This document shows, in pieces, positions 22,927 to 34,445 of a DNA stretch of 64,000 nucleotides (positions are counted from its first letter, which is position 1; each line of letters opens with the position of its first letter). Both the position numbers and the translations under genes were made by a program. The stretch comes from Lotus japonicus (taxonomy: Eukaryota > Streptophyta > Magnoliopsida > Fabales > Fabaceae): contig NC_080043.1 of the NCBI RefSeq assembly GCF_012489685.1, positions 47,817,127 through 47,881,126 on the forward strand, read 5' to 3'. The notes beneath the pieces were generated by a model. The model made no database searches, was not told where the DNA came from, and saw only the letters and a list, made by a program, of their open reading frames with translations.

Positions 22927-24136
22927 TGTAAGATCAAGTTTTGATCTAGTAGTACAACTCTATGTTTTGATGATTACAAGTTAACCTTTTGATATGAACA
23001 ATTGTGGTACTCTAACGTGTTTTTCTGAGTGTGCTATTTACAGGCTCTGACCTCAACTCAATCTCACACAAATCAGAAGCACTGTGTATAAAGAGTGACC
23101 CAAGCAACGCTTTCGCATTCACCATGTTCAGCATGAACAGTGGAAAAGCTTCAGAAGTTCTGAAGTTATACAAACTCTGATGAGGACTCAGTCACTAGAA
23201 GCTCTGAAGATCCAGAAGTTCTGATAATCAAGAAACACTGAAGGTTCAGATGTTCTGATGGTGTAGAAGACTCTGAAGATCCAGAAGCTGAATAGTGGAA
23301 ACTCTGAAGTCCAGAAGCAAGAAACTCTGAAGGCCATGTTCTTCCCTCTGAGTTCAGAATCAGAAGATACAATGATCAGAGGATCTGTGCTTTCCCTCTG
23401 ACTCTGATCAACCGGCTTCACAAGTTCCAATACGAAGCATTCCTCTGATCAGAAGTCTCCTAGGTTTAAAGGTCGCGTCGCTATCCAAGTACAAAAGCTA
23501 CTGTACCTTCCTGACGACCTACCTAACGTTCTCAGCCACAGCAGAAGCTGGATTTTCCAGAACTGCCCTCCAACGGTAGCATTTCCCATGCATCGCTCAA
23601 CCCTAATCCTTGGAGTATATAAAGAGGCTGAAGACTGAAAGAAACATCAAGAAGCATTCACATACGCAAGACATATTCGAAAATCTTCTAAGTTTTCTTT
23701 CATCTGAAATTCATTGAGTTTACTATTAGCTTTTTAGAAGCAAATCTCTTGTAAACGATTCTTTGATAAACAGTTTGTTTAGTTCCTTTAGGAGATCAAG
23801 GTTGATCGGATCCTAGAGAAGACTAAGAGAGTGAATCTTAGTGTGAGCTAAGTCAGTGTAATTGTTAGTCACTTGTAGGTTTCAAGTGCAGTTGTAACTC
23901 TTACCTGATTAGTGGATTGCCTTCATTCTAAGAAGGAAGAAATCACCTTAACGGGTGGACTGGAGTAGCTTGAGTGATTTATCAAGTGAACCAGGATAAA
24001 ATCCTTGTGTGCTTTTCTATCTCTTATCTTTAGCACTTAAGTTCTCGAAAGATTTGTCAAAATCTTTAAGGTGGAAGTTTTATACTGAAAATGTTATTCA
24101 AACCCCCCCCCCTTTCTGCCGTTTTTCATACCTTCA
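22927..24136 (+). repeat. 3' LTR of copia C (1210 bp)
   Basis: Starts TGTAAGATC and ends ATACCTTCA. It is nearly identical to 13223-14429; the main differences are single substitutions and a longer C homopolymer near 24105. The next base returns to the gag of B. Confidence 0.95.
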
Positions 24137-24849
24137 GCTTTTGCTTTGTCAGACTTTGACTTAAGAGCAATAGACTTGTCTTTCTTCTGAGGCTTGTCTA
24201 CTTTGAGTTCAATCTCATGGCTTCTGAGATGACTCACGAGCTCTTCTAACTTCAAAGAGTTCAAGTTTCTGGAGAGTTTCAGGGCAGTGACAAAAGCTCT
24301 CCACTCTTTAGGCAAACTTCTGATAATCTTCTTGACATGATCACCAGTAGAGTAGCCCTTGTTTAGCACTCTGATTCCAGCAATCAGAGTTTGAAACCTT
24401 GAGTACATCTCCTCAATGGTTTCACCAGATTCCATCTTAAACTGCTCATATTGTTGTATGAGAGCAAGAGCCTTGGTTTCCTTGACCTCTTCATTTCCTT
24501 CATGCGTCATGACCAAGGAGTCAAAGATGGATTTAGCAGTTTCTTTGTCAGAGATCTTCTCATACTCAATATATGATATTGAGCTGAATAGCATGGACTT
24601 CGCCTTGTGATGATCCTTGAAACGCTTCTTCTGAGCGTCAGTCATTTCAGAACGAGGGAGCTTCACTCCTGAAGCATCTACTGGATCAGTATAGCCTTCA
24701 ATGACCATATCCCAGAGATCTGGGTCAGTGCCAAGGAAATAACATTCTATTCTATCTTTCCAGTACTCAAACTTTTCACCATCAAAGATTGGTGCTCTGA
24801 GTTGATTGTTGTTGTTGTTGTTGTCAGCGGAAGTATTGGCTTGGGCCAT
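24137..24849 (-). pseudogene. Gag of copia B, N-terminal part
   Basis: Starts at the ATG at 24849-24847 (MAQANTSADNNNNNN), about 65 bp after the primer site. The copia gag domain is present (FDGEKFEYWKDR, PRSEMTDAQKK, SLKLEELVSHLRSHE), followed by a lysine-rich stretch. It is cut at 24137 by element C; the rest is at 12056-13217 in the same frame. No stop occurs in either part, so the insertion of C is what disabled this gag. Confidence 0.9.
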
Positions 24850-24913
24850 GATTTGTTTTTCACACAAGGTTCTGGATCACTGAACACTGTTAGGTGTTAA
24901 AATCAGAACCGGA

Positions 24914-24927
24914 GCTCTGATACCAAT
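24914..24927 (-). promoter_or_regulatory. Primer binding site of copia B
   Basis: Minus strand ATTGGTATCAGAGC directly after the LTR end, identical to that of C. Confidence 0.9.
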
Positions 24928-26167
24928 TGAAGGTGCGAAAAACACTAGAAAGGGGGGGTTTGAATAGAGTTTTTGAATCTCGGGTATACTTTTAAGCTTT
25001 TTCAAAACTCAAAGATAAAAACTAAGTGCTGAATAATAGGAAGTAAAGCACACGAGTATTTTATCCTGGTTCACTTGAGATAAAAGCTCAAGCTAATCCA
25101 GTCCACCTGTGAAGGTGATTTCTTCCTTCTTCTGATGAAGGCAATCCACTAAAATCAATGAGTGTTACAACTGCACTTTGCAACCTGCTAAGTGACTAAC
25201 AATACACTGATTTTCTCACTAGTATCCTCTTAAGAAGCTGATCTACCGATCCTCTTAAGACTAGCTAAATACTGAATCAACCTTGATTCAGTCCTCTCAA
25301 GATCCGACCAACCTTGGTCTCTTGATGAACTTTACAAAATGTGTAAAAGGTTTCGGGTTTACAATAAGTGTTTCTAACAAGCGAATAGTAAACTCAGAAG
25401 TTTAAGAACAGTGAAGAAATAATGCTAAGAGAATGGTTCGTATGTGTTGAATATTTTCAGCAAAGTTTCTTAGCTTCTTTCTTCTTTCTTCAGCCTTTAT
25501 ATACTCCAAGACTTGTGATGTAGCCGTTGCTAGGGTTTTATCCATTGGAGTGGCAATTCTGTAATATCAGACTGCTAGGCTGTACAAGGTAGGTGGCGGA
25601 CAGACTGAGACTTGTACGATGTTGTACTGTGATAGCGACCTGTCCTCTCACCGGTTGACTTGAGATCAAGGAGCTTCAGATGAATGTAGGTGAAGCTTCT
25701 GATCATCGTCAGATTGAAGCTTGGAGTCTTCTGACCATGCAACTTCTGCTTCTGAACAAGTTCCTCAGAACTTCTGATCGTCAGAGCTAGAATAGCCTGG
25801 GTCTTCAAAACCAACTTCTTGCAAGTCTTCAGAACTTGAGTCTTCTGCTTCTGGACCGTTCCACTGGAACATCTGGTCTTCAGAACTTCTGACTTGAGTT
25901 CTTCAGATCTTCTTAAGAGCTTCCATCTTCAGAACTTCTGAAGTATTTGCCACTGTTCAGAACGAACATGGTAGGATAATGAGCTCTCTTTTTAGTAACC
26001 CTTGGTTCTTCTTCTTCTGAACGAATAGGCTTGGGTCAGATTCAGAACCTGTTTGTCACAACTTAAAAAGACAAACGTTAGGGTACCACAATTGTTCATC
26101 ATCACAAACCTTAATTGTAATCATCAAAACATAGAGATGCAACCACTGATCAAACCTTGATCTTACA
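24928..26167 (-). repeat. 5' LTR of copia B (1240 bp)
   Basis: On the minus strand it begins TGTAAGATCAAGG and ends GCACCTTCA. The ends and the AGAAGTTCTGA-type words match C, but much of the sequence differs, so B and C belong to related but separate families. A TATA-like element (GGAGTATATAAAGG on the minus strand) lies near 25497-25510. The outside flank is TATAC; its matching copy cannot be seen because the left end of B is not in the window. Confidence 0.9.
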
Positions 26168-29100
26168 TATACCACACATTAAAATGCACATAGCCAATGT
26201 TTCTGACAATTTTGCCTAGATCAATTGAGTTAATCTCATCTATATCCTAGTTTGGTAGAGTAAGACAAACCCCATTTATATAATCTACCCTAGGTTCACA
26301 CACAAATTTCCCACCATGCCATACATGCACTGTTGCTAAATCTCGACTAGTGGGCCTGCAGTGAAAACAACATGGAATGGGAATAAACAAGAGGCAATAA
26401 ACAAATGTGCATCAACATCAACATTTTAAAACACACTTTATCAACAAAAGGACAAACAAAAGATGTTTAAAAATTGGAGAATAATCTTTAAAAATAGTAC
26501 CTAAACCGATAATTGTCAGGAAACTTATCCCCCCACCACCAGTATGCAGGGTTATCTGCTGACTTTTCGCATGTGCTCTCTTCAGGGACCACATTTTTCC
26601 CTTTATCCTGTCTCGGGGACCCTCTTCCTCTCCCAACAAGATCACGCCCACGACCTCGACCTCGATTAGGAGACCCAACAACCATGTGAGAAGATTCGAA
26701 GAATAGGTTTGATGAAAGTTCTGGGGCCTGGAACGCACAAGGTTTCCAAATCAGGGTTCACAACCACTCCTTCTCTTCTTGTTCTTCGATGGAACCTAGG
26801 TTCCAATTTGGGGATTTAAGAAACCCTATTCTCAATTGACCAGCACGTGCAATCCATCCTTTTTCCTTTTTTTTTGTTTTTGTTTTTAGTTGATAAAATC
26901 CACATGGCAGTAGAGGAAATAAAGGAAAAAGTAAAAAGTAAAAATAATATCCACGTCTGCCCCTCCGTTAGGATTTTAACGTCAACCTGATGGAGGGGCA
27001 TTCGCTGTACTTTCTCAAAACAAGGGGGTACAAACGTCGACAAAAAAAGATTAGGGTTATCTTTTGCACATTGGCAATACATCAAGGGCACCAAATGCAT
27101 TTAAGCCTAACTTATATGCATAGGTGCTATGAATTTTTATGGTTGTATGCAAAAGGGGTAGAAATACCTGTTTTTACTCAAATCTTAGCCTTTAACTGTG
27201 TTAGAAAGACATCCATGCTTAGGACCTTTCTATTAGTTGTTGGTATATGCTTTAATTAGAGCTATGTGAAATCAATTTCGAAAAATCTTAACTTTGAAAT
27301 TATAGGTCTCCAAAGTTGACTCAAAAAAATTTAATTTGCAATTTGAGTCTCTTAATTATTTTGAACGTATTTCTATCCTAGTTATCATTTGAAAATACCT
27401 AGGAATCTGTGAAGCACGGGTACGCCCACATTGCTCACGAACCCGCACTAGGTACGCACTGGTTTCGGGTACGCGTCCGATACGCTTTGTGCGTACCCAA
27501 ATTCGTTTGTAGACAAAAAAACAGGTTGCGTAGGGGGTACATATTTAGGTATGTATTAGGGTACGTATTTGAGGGGCTCATTGCTCTTGCATAGCACATA
27601 ACGAGAAATATTAAGTACGAGAAGAAAATAAGAGTTGCAGAAACGGTGGAGAGGAGAATAAGAATGGTGGCAGCTACTTTCTGAGTACTAATTTTTTTTT
27701 TGTCACATTCTGAGTACTACTAAAAGTGATAAGACCGGTATGGATTTGGATCCCCTCATGTGTTAATCTCACATGATCATGGCATGTGAAGATCTCAACC
27801 ATTAATTCTATTTTAATGAAATCTGGACCCTTAATGGATATATGGGAAGAGAAAATTAAAATTGTGTGAGAAATAATACTGACCATCAGATTTCATTAAA
27901 GAAAGTAATTAAAGGTAGAGATCTTTCACATTATATGGTCATGTGAAATTAACACATGAGGGGATCCAAATCCGACTAGGATAGGGGTTCAAAAATTTGG
28001 GCTTTGTTTCGTAAGCCCAAATATAAAGTAAGCTTATTTGCTTTTATTCCTAGCATAATCATCATTGAGGGTGGGGTCATTTTGACAAAAAAGGGAGGAG
28101 TCATAACCTGGTGAAAAAATTCAAATTGATGCAGAAACATTTTTTTTTTGAAACAATTGATGGTTATTTAAAAAAGACTTAAATACTCTTTTGGTCCCTG
28201 TAATTGTAAAGGGAATCAGACGTGGTTGTTGTAAAATTTTCGCATGAAGTTGGGTTCTGTTCCAGTATAGAACTCTCCGGTCAGGGCTAAGCAATTAGAG
28301 AGCAAAAGTAATACAAGACAAAGTAAGAAAATGAGTAAAAATGTGTTGGATCCCCCACCGCTTGGGCGGTGTCCTTTATTTATATGTTGGTTCTGATCCG
28401 TGCGGATCATGGGTCGCCTGGCCCGATATTACAAAGTTGATAAGCCCACTAAGTTACAAGGGCGGTAAGCCCAATATCAGTACACAAGCCCACAAGACAC
28501 CTAATCTTAAAATGCTCTTTAAGATGTAGCGTGTCTTACAGCTGAGCCCACAATACGACTCTTTCGCACTATAAGTATGAAAATCACAAAACAAGACCTA
28601 CAATGAGCTCGTAGGCTCTGACATAATGATTACATGATTGTTACATTACCTCTAAAATAAGTGCAAAATAACTTCGCCCATCTTTTCACAACCTCGCATG
28701 TGTTGATATGATGAAGCCATTTAACTTGCTTCAGATTGTAAAATCTTTACCTGTCGCTTCAATGTCCTGTCCCTGTCATAATCACACACAAGATATGCAA
28801 ATATTTTGGAACTTGAAACTATCGACCTCATCACGTGGCGAAGCAAAGCCTGACCATTCCCAACGTTTGCTTTCACTCAGCACTTAAAACCCACTGACTT
28901 AATTTTACCAAACGAAATATGCAAATTTCAATTCAAAACGCCAAAGACACGACCGTTCCCCCGAAAAAACATTTCAGTGGTAAAATTCACTGGCCCCTAA
29001 AGAGACACGTTTTTAAAACTTATGGCCCCAATCAATGCGTGAACATACACGTCTGTTCCCAACCCTTACAACTAATACTCTTTCATCTTCCTCTCACCGC

Positions 29101-29497
29101 ATCTAAAAACACCACTAGTCTTCTTTCTTACCACTTCCAAATTTCAAGTAATTTTCTCTAAAGTTTTAAACAAGATTTATTTCCTGCTCTCAAACACTTG
29201 AAGCACTTCTGGGATTTAGAAGAAGCGTTCTTTTCACCTCCAAAACTCTCTGCAACTATACTCCTGGTAACTTCTCTTCTCCTCCAAACATTTTACTACT
29301 TCCGCTTTTAAAACTTCATCTTTTCATACTTCTTTCTACCATCTAAAATCTGAAAATCAAACTTAAACTTTCTACTGCCAATGAACTACCCAGAACCGAT
29401 TGCCTAGTTCAATGCATAACCCAAAAGTATTACTCACATTAATCACCACCCTCATAATCCCCATTTCCTTTTAATTTCAGGAAGGTTTTCTCTCAAA
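26168..29497. other. Older non-coding DNA between copia B and the decayed transposon gene
   Basis: No convincing intact gene. A short Arg/Gly-rich reading (MVVGSPNRGRGRGRDLVG) lies at 26488-26685 on the minus strand, possibly an old exon. Near 27410-27560 a cluster of GTACG/CGTAC words resembles a GGGTACG-rich plant repeat. A foldback MITE occupies 27742-27973. Around 28377-28384 a minus-strand TATAAATA is followed by a CACCGC/GCGGTG hairpin, which could be an old LTR promoter. From 28900 to 29490 the sequence looks like an AC/T-rich leader to the gene at 29498, ending in an acceptor-like TTTCAG at 29475-29480. Confidence 0.5.
27742..27973. mobile_element. Foldback MITE (about 232 bp)
   Basis: The ends are inverted copies: GGATTTGGATCCCCTCATG at the left and CATGAGGGGATCCAAATCC at the right. 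The pairing continues inward almost to the centre (AGATCTCAACCATTAATT against AATTAAAGGTAGAGATCT), so the whole element can fold into one long hairpin. There is no coding capacity. I could not settle the target duplication, so the superfamily is not assigned. Confidence 0.75.
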
Positions 29498-30278
29498 ATG
29501 GTTGCAAAACATTCTCGTAAGGCACCTAGGAACCGTAAGAACCCCACGGTTGCTGATTCCATCTGGATTTCCCGGAAAGTCACTACTCGATATAATGACT
29601 ATTGTACTACCCCCAAAGTGATGGATTTAATAACTGAATACACATTTAGGGCTGACGATGATGATAATTATTTAGATATAGTTGAATGCGCCCTAGATGA
29701 ACCTTGTTGTTTCGGGAAATCCGACCCTAATTGGAAAAATCACACTTATTTCTTCAAAACCATGTTCTTTGACCTTGAGTACAAACTTCCCCTCTCTGGT
29801 TTTACCTGTTCTAGCCTAACCTTAATGAACATCGCCCCAACCCAACTCTCTGCTAATGGCTGGGCCTATCTTAGGGATTTCGAACTTTTATGTACCTGCC
29901 TAAACATAGTGCCAACCTGCAAAAAGTTTTTCTCCTTTTTTGAAACCGCTGGGATGATGGTTAAAGGCGAATATATTTCCTTATCCTCTGCTAGGGGAAG
30001 TGGGCTATTCACCCTGTTTAGGAGCAATTACAAGCACTGGAAAGGAAAATTTTTTAAGTAGAAAGAAACAGAGAGATGTAAGGACATCTTCTATTTTGAC
30101 GATGGTACCCCCAGATTCCCATTCTATTGGACTGATAAGCCCGAGCTTATCTACAAAGTGGCTAAAACTTCTTTAACAGCTTTTGAAAAATTGGAAGTTG
30201 ATTTTCTATCAACTATCCACCTAAACCTCTATGAATTTTACCTTGCATTCTATGAAAGAAAATTGGCTGACTTTATTG

Positions 30279-30365
30279 GTAAGAATCATGTTTTTGACTT
30301 TCTTCAAATTATATCTCTGGAAAGGAAATCCTAACTTTTGTTTTTTCTCTTTGTGCTTTTCTCAG
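30279..30365 (+). other. Intron of the decayed transposon gene
   Basis: Begins GTAAGAATC and ends TTTTCTCAG, AT-rich, 87 bp. Removing it joins LADFI to AKMSRLSED in frame. Confidence 0.6.
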
Positions 30366-31347
30366 CCAAGATGTCTCGCCTTTCAGAAGATGACATTCTC
30401 CGATTTAGCCGCGAACAACAACGCTGAAGAACAAACCCTCGCCCGCAAAAACTTTAATTAAACCTGAGGGGAGCCATTCGGAAACAAAAAAGAACCCTCC
30501 CCAAAAAAGAAAAAGAAAGAACCGAAGTTCTGAAAAGCCCGCGGAAAAGGTTTCCATCCAATCTTCAATGGAAAAATTCATGGTGAACGGGGGAAATCAG
30601 TACGGGACTTCCAGCGCCCCGCCCCCTTCCTGGAAGTATGAACTCAAGGAGTTTGAAGACATGACTTCTGAGGAGGTCACATCGCTCTGGGATTCCCGCA
30701 TCAACTTCAAATCTTTGGTTGACACAAACCTTGTGCTTGAAGCAGATCGAGAGAAACTAAAGAAGATTGGCCTTCAAGAGGTGTGTCAAGCCATAATGAC
30801 GAAGGGCTTGGAAATTGCTGCAATCTCCAAGAAGATTGAGATGGAGTCCAATGGCTTTGATGGACTTTCTACTGCCAAAAGACTTGAAGATAAAGAAAAG
30901 GAGAATGCCAAGTTGAAATTAGCCATGAAGTTGATGGAAAAATCCAACAAGGCTAATGAGAAAAAAGCCGCGGACCTGGCTTTGGAACTTGAAAAATTGA
31001 AGAACACAGTGGAAGAGAAAGAAACCTTGATAAAGGCGAAGGAAGAAGAAGCCAAAAATTTGAAGGAAGAGGCGAACCTTTTAGCCTCTGAAAATGAAAG
31101 TTTGAAAAAATCTACTGCCAACCGTTCTGCTGAGACTACCTCCTTGAAGACTTCTATTCTTGCACAACTCGAAGCTGGCTTTGCCAAAGCTAAAGAACAA
31201 ATTTTGCTCCTCAATCCTAATGTGCCTGTCAAGACTGAAGGCATTGATCCTTATGTTAGGACCATTGATGGGAAGCTGGTTGTTCCCAGTTTTGAAGAAG
31301 AAGAAGGATGTAGCTATCACAGTAAAATCGAAGAAGAAGGATGTAAC

Positions 31348-31352
31348 TATCA
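31348..31352 (+). repeat. Target-site copy left of gypsy D (TATCA)
   Basis: TATCA directly before the 5' LTR and again at 44131-44135 directly after the 3' LTR: a perfect 5-bp duplication. Confidence 0.95.
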
Positions 31353-32059
31353 TGTAAGGCCCGAGTTTTTAAGTTCATGCTAAGTGAATAAACTTCTTAT
31401 TCACGATTAGGGTTGATGTAATGTGAAGGGAAACCTAAACGAAAGTTTATTAAATGAAATATATTTATGAAGGAGAAAGTTCAGGAAAAGTTCAAGGATT
31501 TCATTATGATCGATAAAAGTTATAGCACGAACGTTTTACGCTTAAACCTAGGTCAGAAACCCTAGTATATAGCTAATTTTCACTTTTAGGCACGATGGCA
31601 GTTAATTCCATAAATCTTCAGAGAAATGTTAGAACTTCTCTTTTTCCATATATCACAATCGTTTCGAGGCGAAACTCTAGGATCTACGAACGTCCGATTC
31701 CAATCATCGGAAGTTTGCCGAAACCGAAACCCTGGTATTTCAAAACCCTAGAATTTCTCGACAATGAAGACTTTATCTATTCAGAGCTTCAAATGAATAT
31801 TCTACACGCGTACACCCATTTCTCTTGATGATTTCAATCTTTCTTCCAAAGGAAATTTTCTATTCCGACATTCGATGCAAAAAGCAACTTATCGGGTAAA
31901 ATAGTTTTATACCGACTATGCATTAGTTGCCAAAAATACAAGGAGACCTCTTTATAGTTTTGGAATTCTTTTGCCAAAACATATCTATTAATTCACGGAG
32001 AATGTCGCCGGAAAAATCAGATTCGCGAAACTTTCATTTTCCCGCGAATTTCCAACCTT

Positions 32060-32067
32060 TATATATA
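32060..32067 (+). promoter_or_regulatory. TATA box in LTR D
   Basis: TATATATA within CCTTTATATATAGC. Equivalents: A 3671-3678, F 51943-51950 (both TATAAATA) and G 57265-57272. The position about 0.7 kb into the LTR is the same in all full copies. Confidence 0.65.
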
Positions 32068-33600
32068 GCAAAGAAAGGAAGAAAAACTCAAATTCTCCTC
32101 CATTTTCTCTCCTCAAATCCGCGAGCTCATCCAAGGAAGAAGGAAGAAGAGTTTTTGTTCAAACCTTGCTTGATCGTTGATCCGTTAGTCGCTGCTTCAA
32201 GGTTTCGAGGTATAGTCGCTAATCCTTACCTCCGATCGCTTTTTCCATAGCTTTTCTGTAGAGTTTTCTGAGTGGATAGTTTATGGGTTTTTGCAAAACT
32301 ATCCTGAATCTTTCATTTCTGATTCTAAACCTCTTCTATATGTGCCCAAGATCACTTCTGCCGGATTAGATTTTCCGTTATGTCGCCGGAATTCCGCCGG
32401 AATCAATTCTAGCCTAAAATACCCATTTATGTAGTTTTTGAGTAAAGTTCCAACCTTTAGGCTGTAAACTATCGCCTTAGCTTAGTGTTAGTAGGATTAG
32501 TTGTCATAAACGTCGTTAGTAACGTCCCTGCAAAATTTTATTTTTGGGATTTCAGTTTTGAAAATCCTAAGTTAAAAATCATGACCAAAATACCCCTGCG
32601 ACAGTTTTTGATCCGATAATTTTTCCGAGTTCAGAATACCCTTAGTTACGGCTTATGAAAGCATAGGAACCAAGTTTGATCGAAGAAAAATCGAGCCCCA
32701 TAATTAGCCAAAGTGGCCGAGCCCTATTAAGGGGGAGGAAGAAATTTCCTTTTTCCGAAAACTTGTCTTTCGCGCTAGATTTTCGTACCTTAGAGTATAG
32801 ATTACTTCGAGTAACCTTAGTACGTATCGATAACTTAGTTTTCGATAGATTCTGATAGTATTTCTGTGATTTTGTTTTAAAGGAACTTTTGAGGAATTTC
32901 CCGAGGAGCAACACTTTGAGTGCGAGGAAGCACTAGTTGATCATTCTGGAGAACTTTCAGGTGAGGGCTTCTCACTGAATCTCTAGTTAATGCTTAGGGT
33001 CGATGTTTCGACATTGTTTACTGTTTATGCACTGAGATTGTGTGTGATTGAAAATGTTTTCTGAGGCTTCGGCTGACAATGTAGATGATTCATCTACTGA
33101 ATGTTTTTGAAGATTGACTTACATGCTATGTGCTATGTGGGTAATCTAGGATGTGTGGTGCATGCTTTATATGCTAAGTGCTAAGTGTTAATGTTGAGAT
33201 TTCTTGATATATGACATGTTGTTGATTGTGATGATTTAAATATGCTCTGTACTGGAAATCTGAGATTCTGAACGGTGAGAATAGCGGGCAGGTCATGCCG
33301 ATTTTATTTTGAGAGTTTTGAGAAAGTTTGATAGGACGAACGAGGTTCGGGCCTTGTATAGGGTTTATGGATCGAGACATTCTCTGGAGTCATTTGGGGA
33401 TTCGAAGATCCCGAGAACTTATAGGAATTGCGATAAGACTAAAAAGGATATTATTTTGAAAAGAAAATTCATAAGACATTAAACAACCTCTAAATCTTTA
33501 AGTAAGGGTAATAATCTCGAAAGGAGGCTTTGGATGAAAATCATAGTTTTGGAAAACGAGAAGTGTCGTCGGATCCAAGTGTTGAGTCAGTTGTTGATGT

Positions 33601-33774
33601 GCTGTTGGAGCAGCGTTTGTTGATGTGCTGTTGGAGCAGCGTTTGTTGTTGTGCTGTTGGAGCAGCGTTGGTTGTTGTGCTGTTGGAGCAGCTATGTTGT
33701 GGGGCTATCCTGGGGATAAGTCCGGGGAACCGTTAGTTCCCGAGTATGTGATACTCTTGTGCTGTTGGAGCAGC
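33601..33774 (+). repeat. Hairpin array in LTR D (5' copy)
   Basis: GCTGTTGGAGCAGC occurs at 33601, 33627, 33653 and 33679, an exact 26-bp period, and again at 33761. Each can form a GCTG/CAGC stem. Between the fourth and fifth lie three more stems: CTATCC/GGATAAG, GGGAAC/GTTCCC-like and GAGTAT/ATACTC. The 3' LTR carries the same array at 42334-42507. Confidence 0.75.
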
Positions 33775-34445
33775 GATGTGTGTTGTGAAGTGTGTCTTTT
33801 GTCGCAGAATCGACTTTGCCTTAGGGTAAGACTTTAGAGACTTTAATTTACCTAGAACACGTGGCGACGTGTCGAGTGAGGACGGAGACGTTGTTTGACT
33901 AATCATCCTGCATTCATGCAACATTAATGGGGTATTAACACAGGACGTGCTCTGGACCTCGTCGGATTCCAAAATGGTCATAAGACCCGGATTTCCGTGA
34001 TAGAGCGTCTGTAGACGTCTCTTGTAGCAGACCGAAATGGCAGACCTACGGGTTACGGCTGATCTGACTACCGTTGTTGTTGGTGTAAGAGGCACGCGGG
34101 CCGAAATGGCACCACCGTGGCTGGTGAAGGGCTGATCCGTTGATGTCCATCCGTTCCGGATTGCATATTGGTTGACTGGGTTAACCTGCATACATATCAC
34201 GCAACATGCATACTGACTTAGTTGATGAGTGTGGTTGCTATTTGATAAACTTACTTGGAACATGCTAATTGTTATTATTGTCGTTATGATCTTGTGGAAC
34301 ATGCAACCCTAGGAATGATATCTCTAGTTATAAGCCTAAGTGGCTATCTATTAATTGTACCTATTGGGTTTATTATCTAAATAGTTCTTTAGAGTTGACC
34401 CTCGCGTCTTCTGTGTGTGTTTTGGCGGACAACGCCTTTTGTCAG

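Larger units (their letters stand above)
13223..24136 (+). mobile_element. Copia element C, young but integrase-deleted
   Basis: Complete in outline on the plus strand: 5' LTR, primer site, gag, protease stub, reverse transcriptase and RNase H, env-like gene, an antisense ORF, polypurine tracts and 3' LTR. It is inserted in the gag of B in opposite orientation. The two LTRs differ at only about eight places in 1.2 kb by eye, so insertion is recent. Most of protease and all of integrase are deleted between about 16440 and 16444, so it must have moved using integrase supplied by another element. Confidence 0.9.
6569..26167 (-). mobile_element. Copia element B (SIRE/Maximus-like), nested host of C
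   Basis: Ty1/copia element on the minus strand. In its own 5' to 3' order: 5' LTR 26167-24928, primer site 24927-24914, gag starting at 24849, pol (protease, integrase, reverse transcriptase, RNase H), then an env-like gene that runs into gypsy A at 6568. It is split inside gag by element C (13223-24136). Its 3' LTR is beyond the window, on the far side of element A. The env-like third gene identifies the SIRE/Maximus clade. Frameshifts in env-like and a stop near the end of pol show it is decaying. Confidence 0.9.
29498..31352 (+). pseudogene. Decayed 'putative gypsy type transposon' gene with intron
   Basis: Starts at ATG 29498 (MVAKHSRKAPRNRKN). The first exon carries motifs of the plant 'putative gypsy type transposon' family (KLPLSGFTCSSLTLMNIAPT, LSANGWAYLRDFELLC, FFSFFETAGM). 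A TAG at 30059-30061 interrupts it, but the frame continues to 30278. An 87-bp GT-AG intron follows (30279-30365, GTAAGAATC to TTTTCTCAG). The second exon starts AKMSRLSEDDI, meets TGA near 30424 and shifts frame. From 30568 a 262-residue coiled-coil region rich in Lys and Glu runs into gypsy D at 31353. The remaining codons and the TAA lie at 44136-44154. The family is probably part of Tat-type gypsy elements; its function is not known. Confidence 0.7.

Noticed and set aside
26418..26738. Possible cellular gene exon on the minus strand
   Set aside because: Arg/Gly repeats followed by no recognisable domain, no clear splice partners and no supporting neighbour; kept only as a note in the gap description.
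30786..31244. 152-residue minus-strand reading over the coiled-coil region
   Set aside because: Shadow of the plus-strand Lys/Glu-rich coiled coil; low-complexity Ser/Phe composition is typical of such shadows.
31595..32250. Short plus-strand readings at the LTR start (also 40328-40983)
   Set aside because: They lie mostly upstream of or across the TATA box and are not kept in A or F. Only the part after the TATA box may be a leader exon.
33733..34302. 189-residue minus-strand reading in LTR D, repeated at 42466-43035 and in H (62939-63460)
   Set aside because: It spans the LTR on the strand opposite to transcription and has no domain. It recurs only because the LTR DNA is repeated, and A and F do not keep it.
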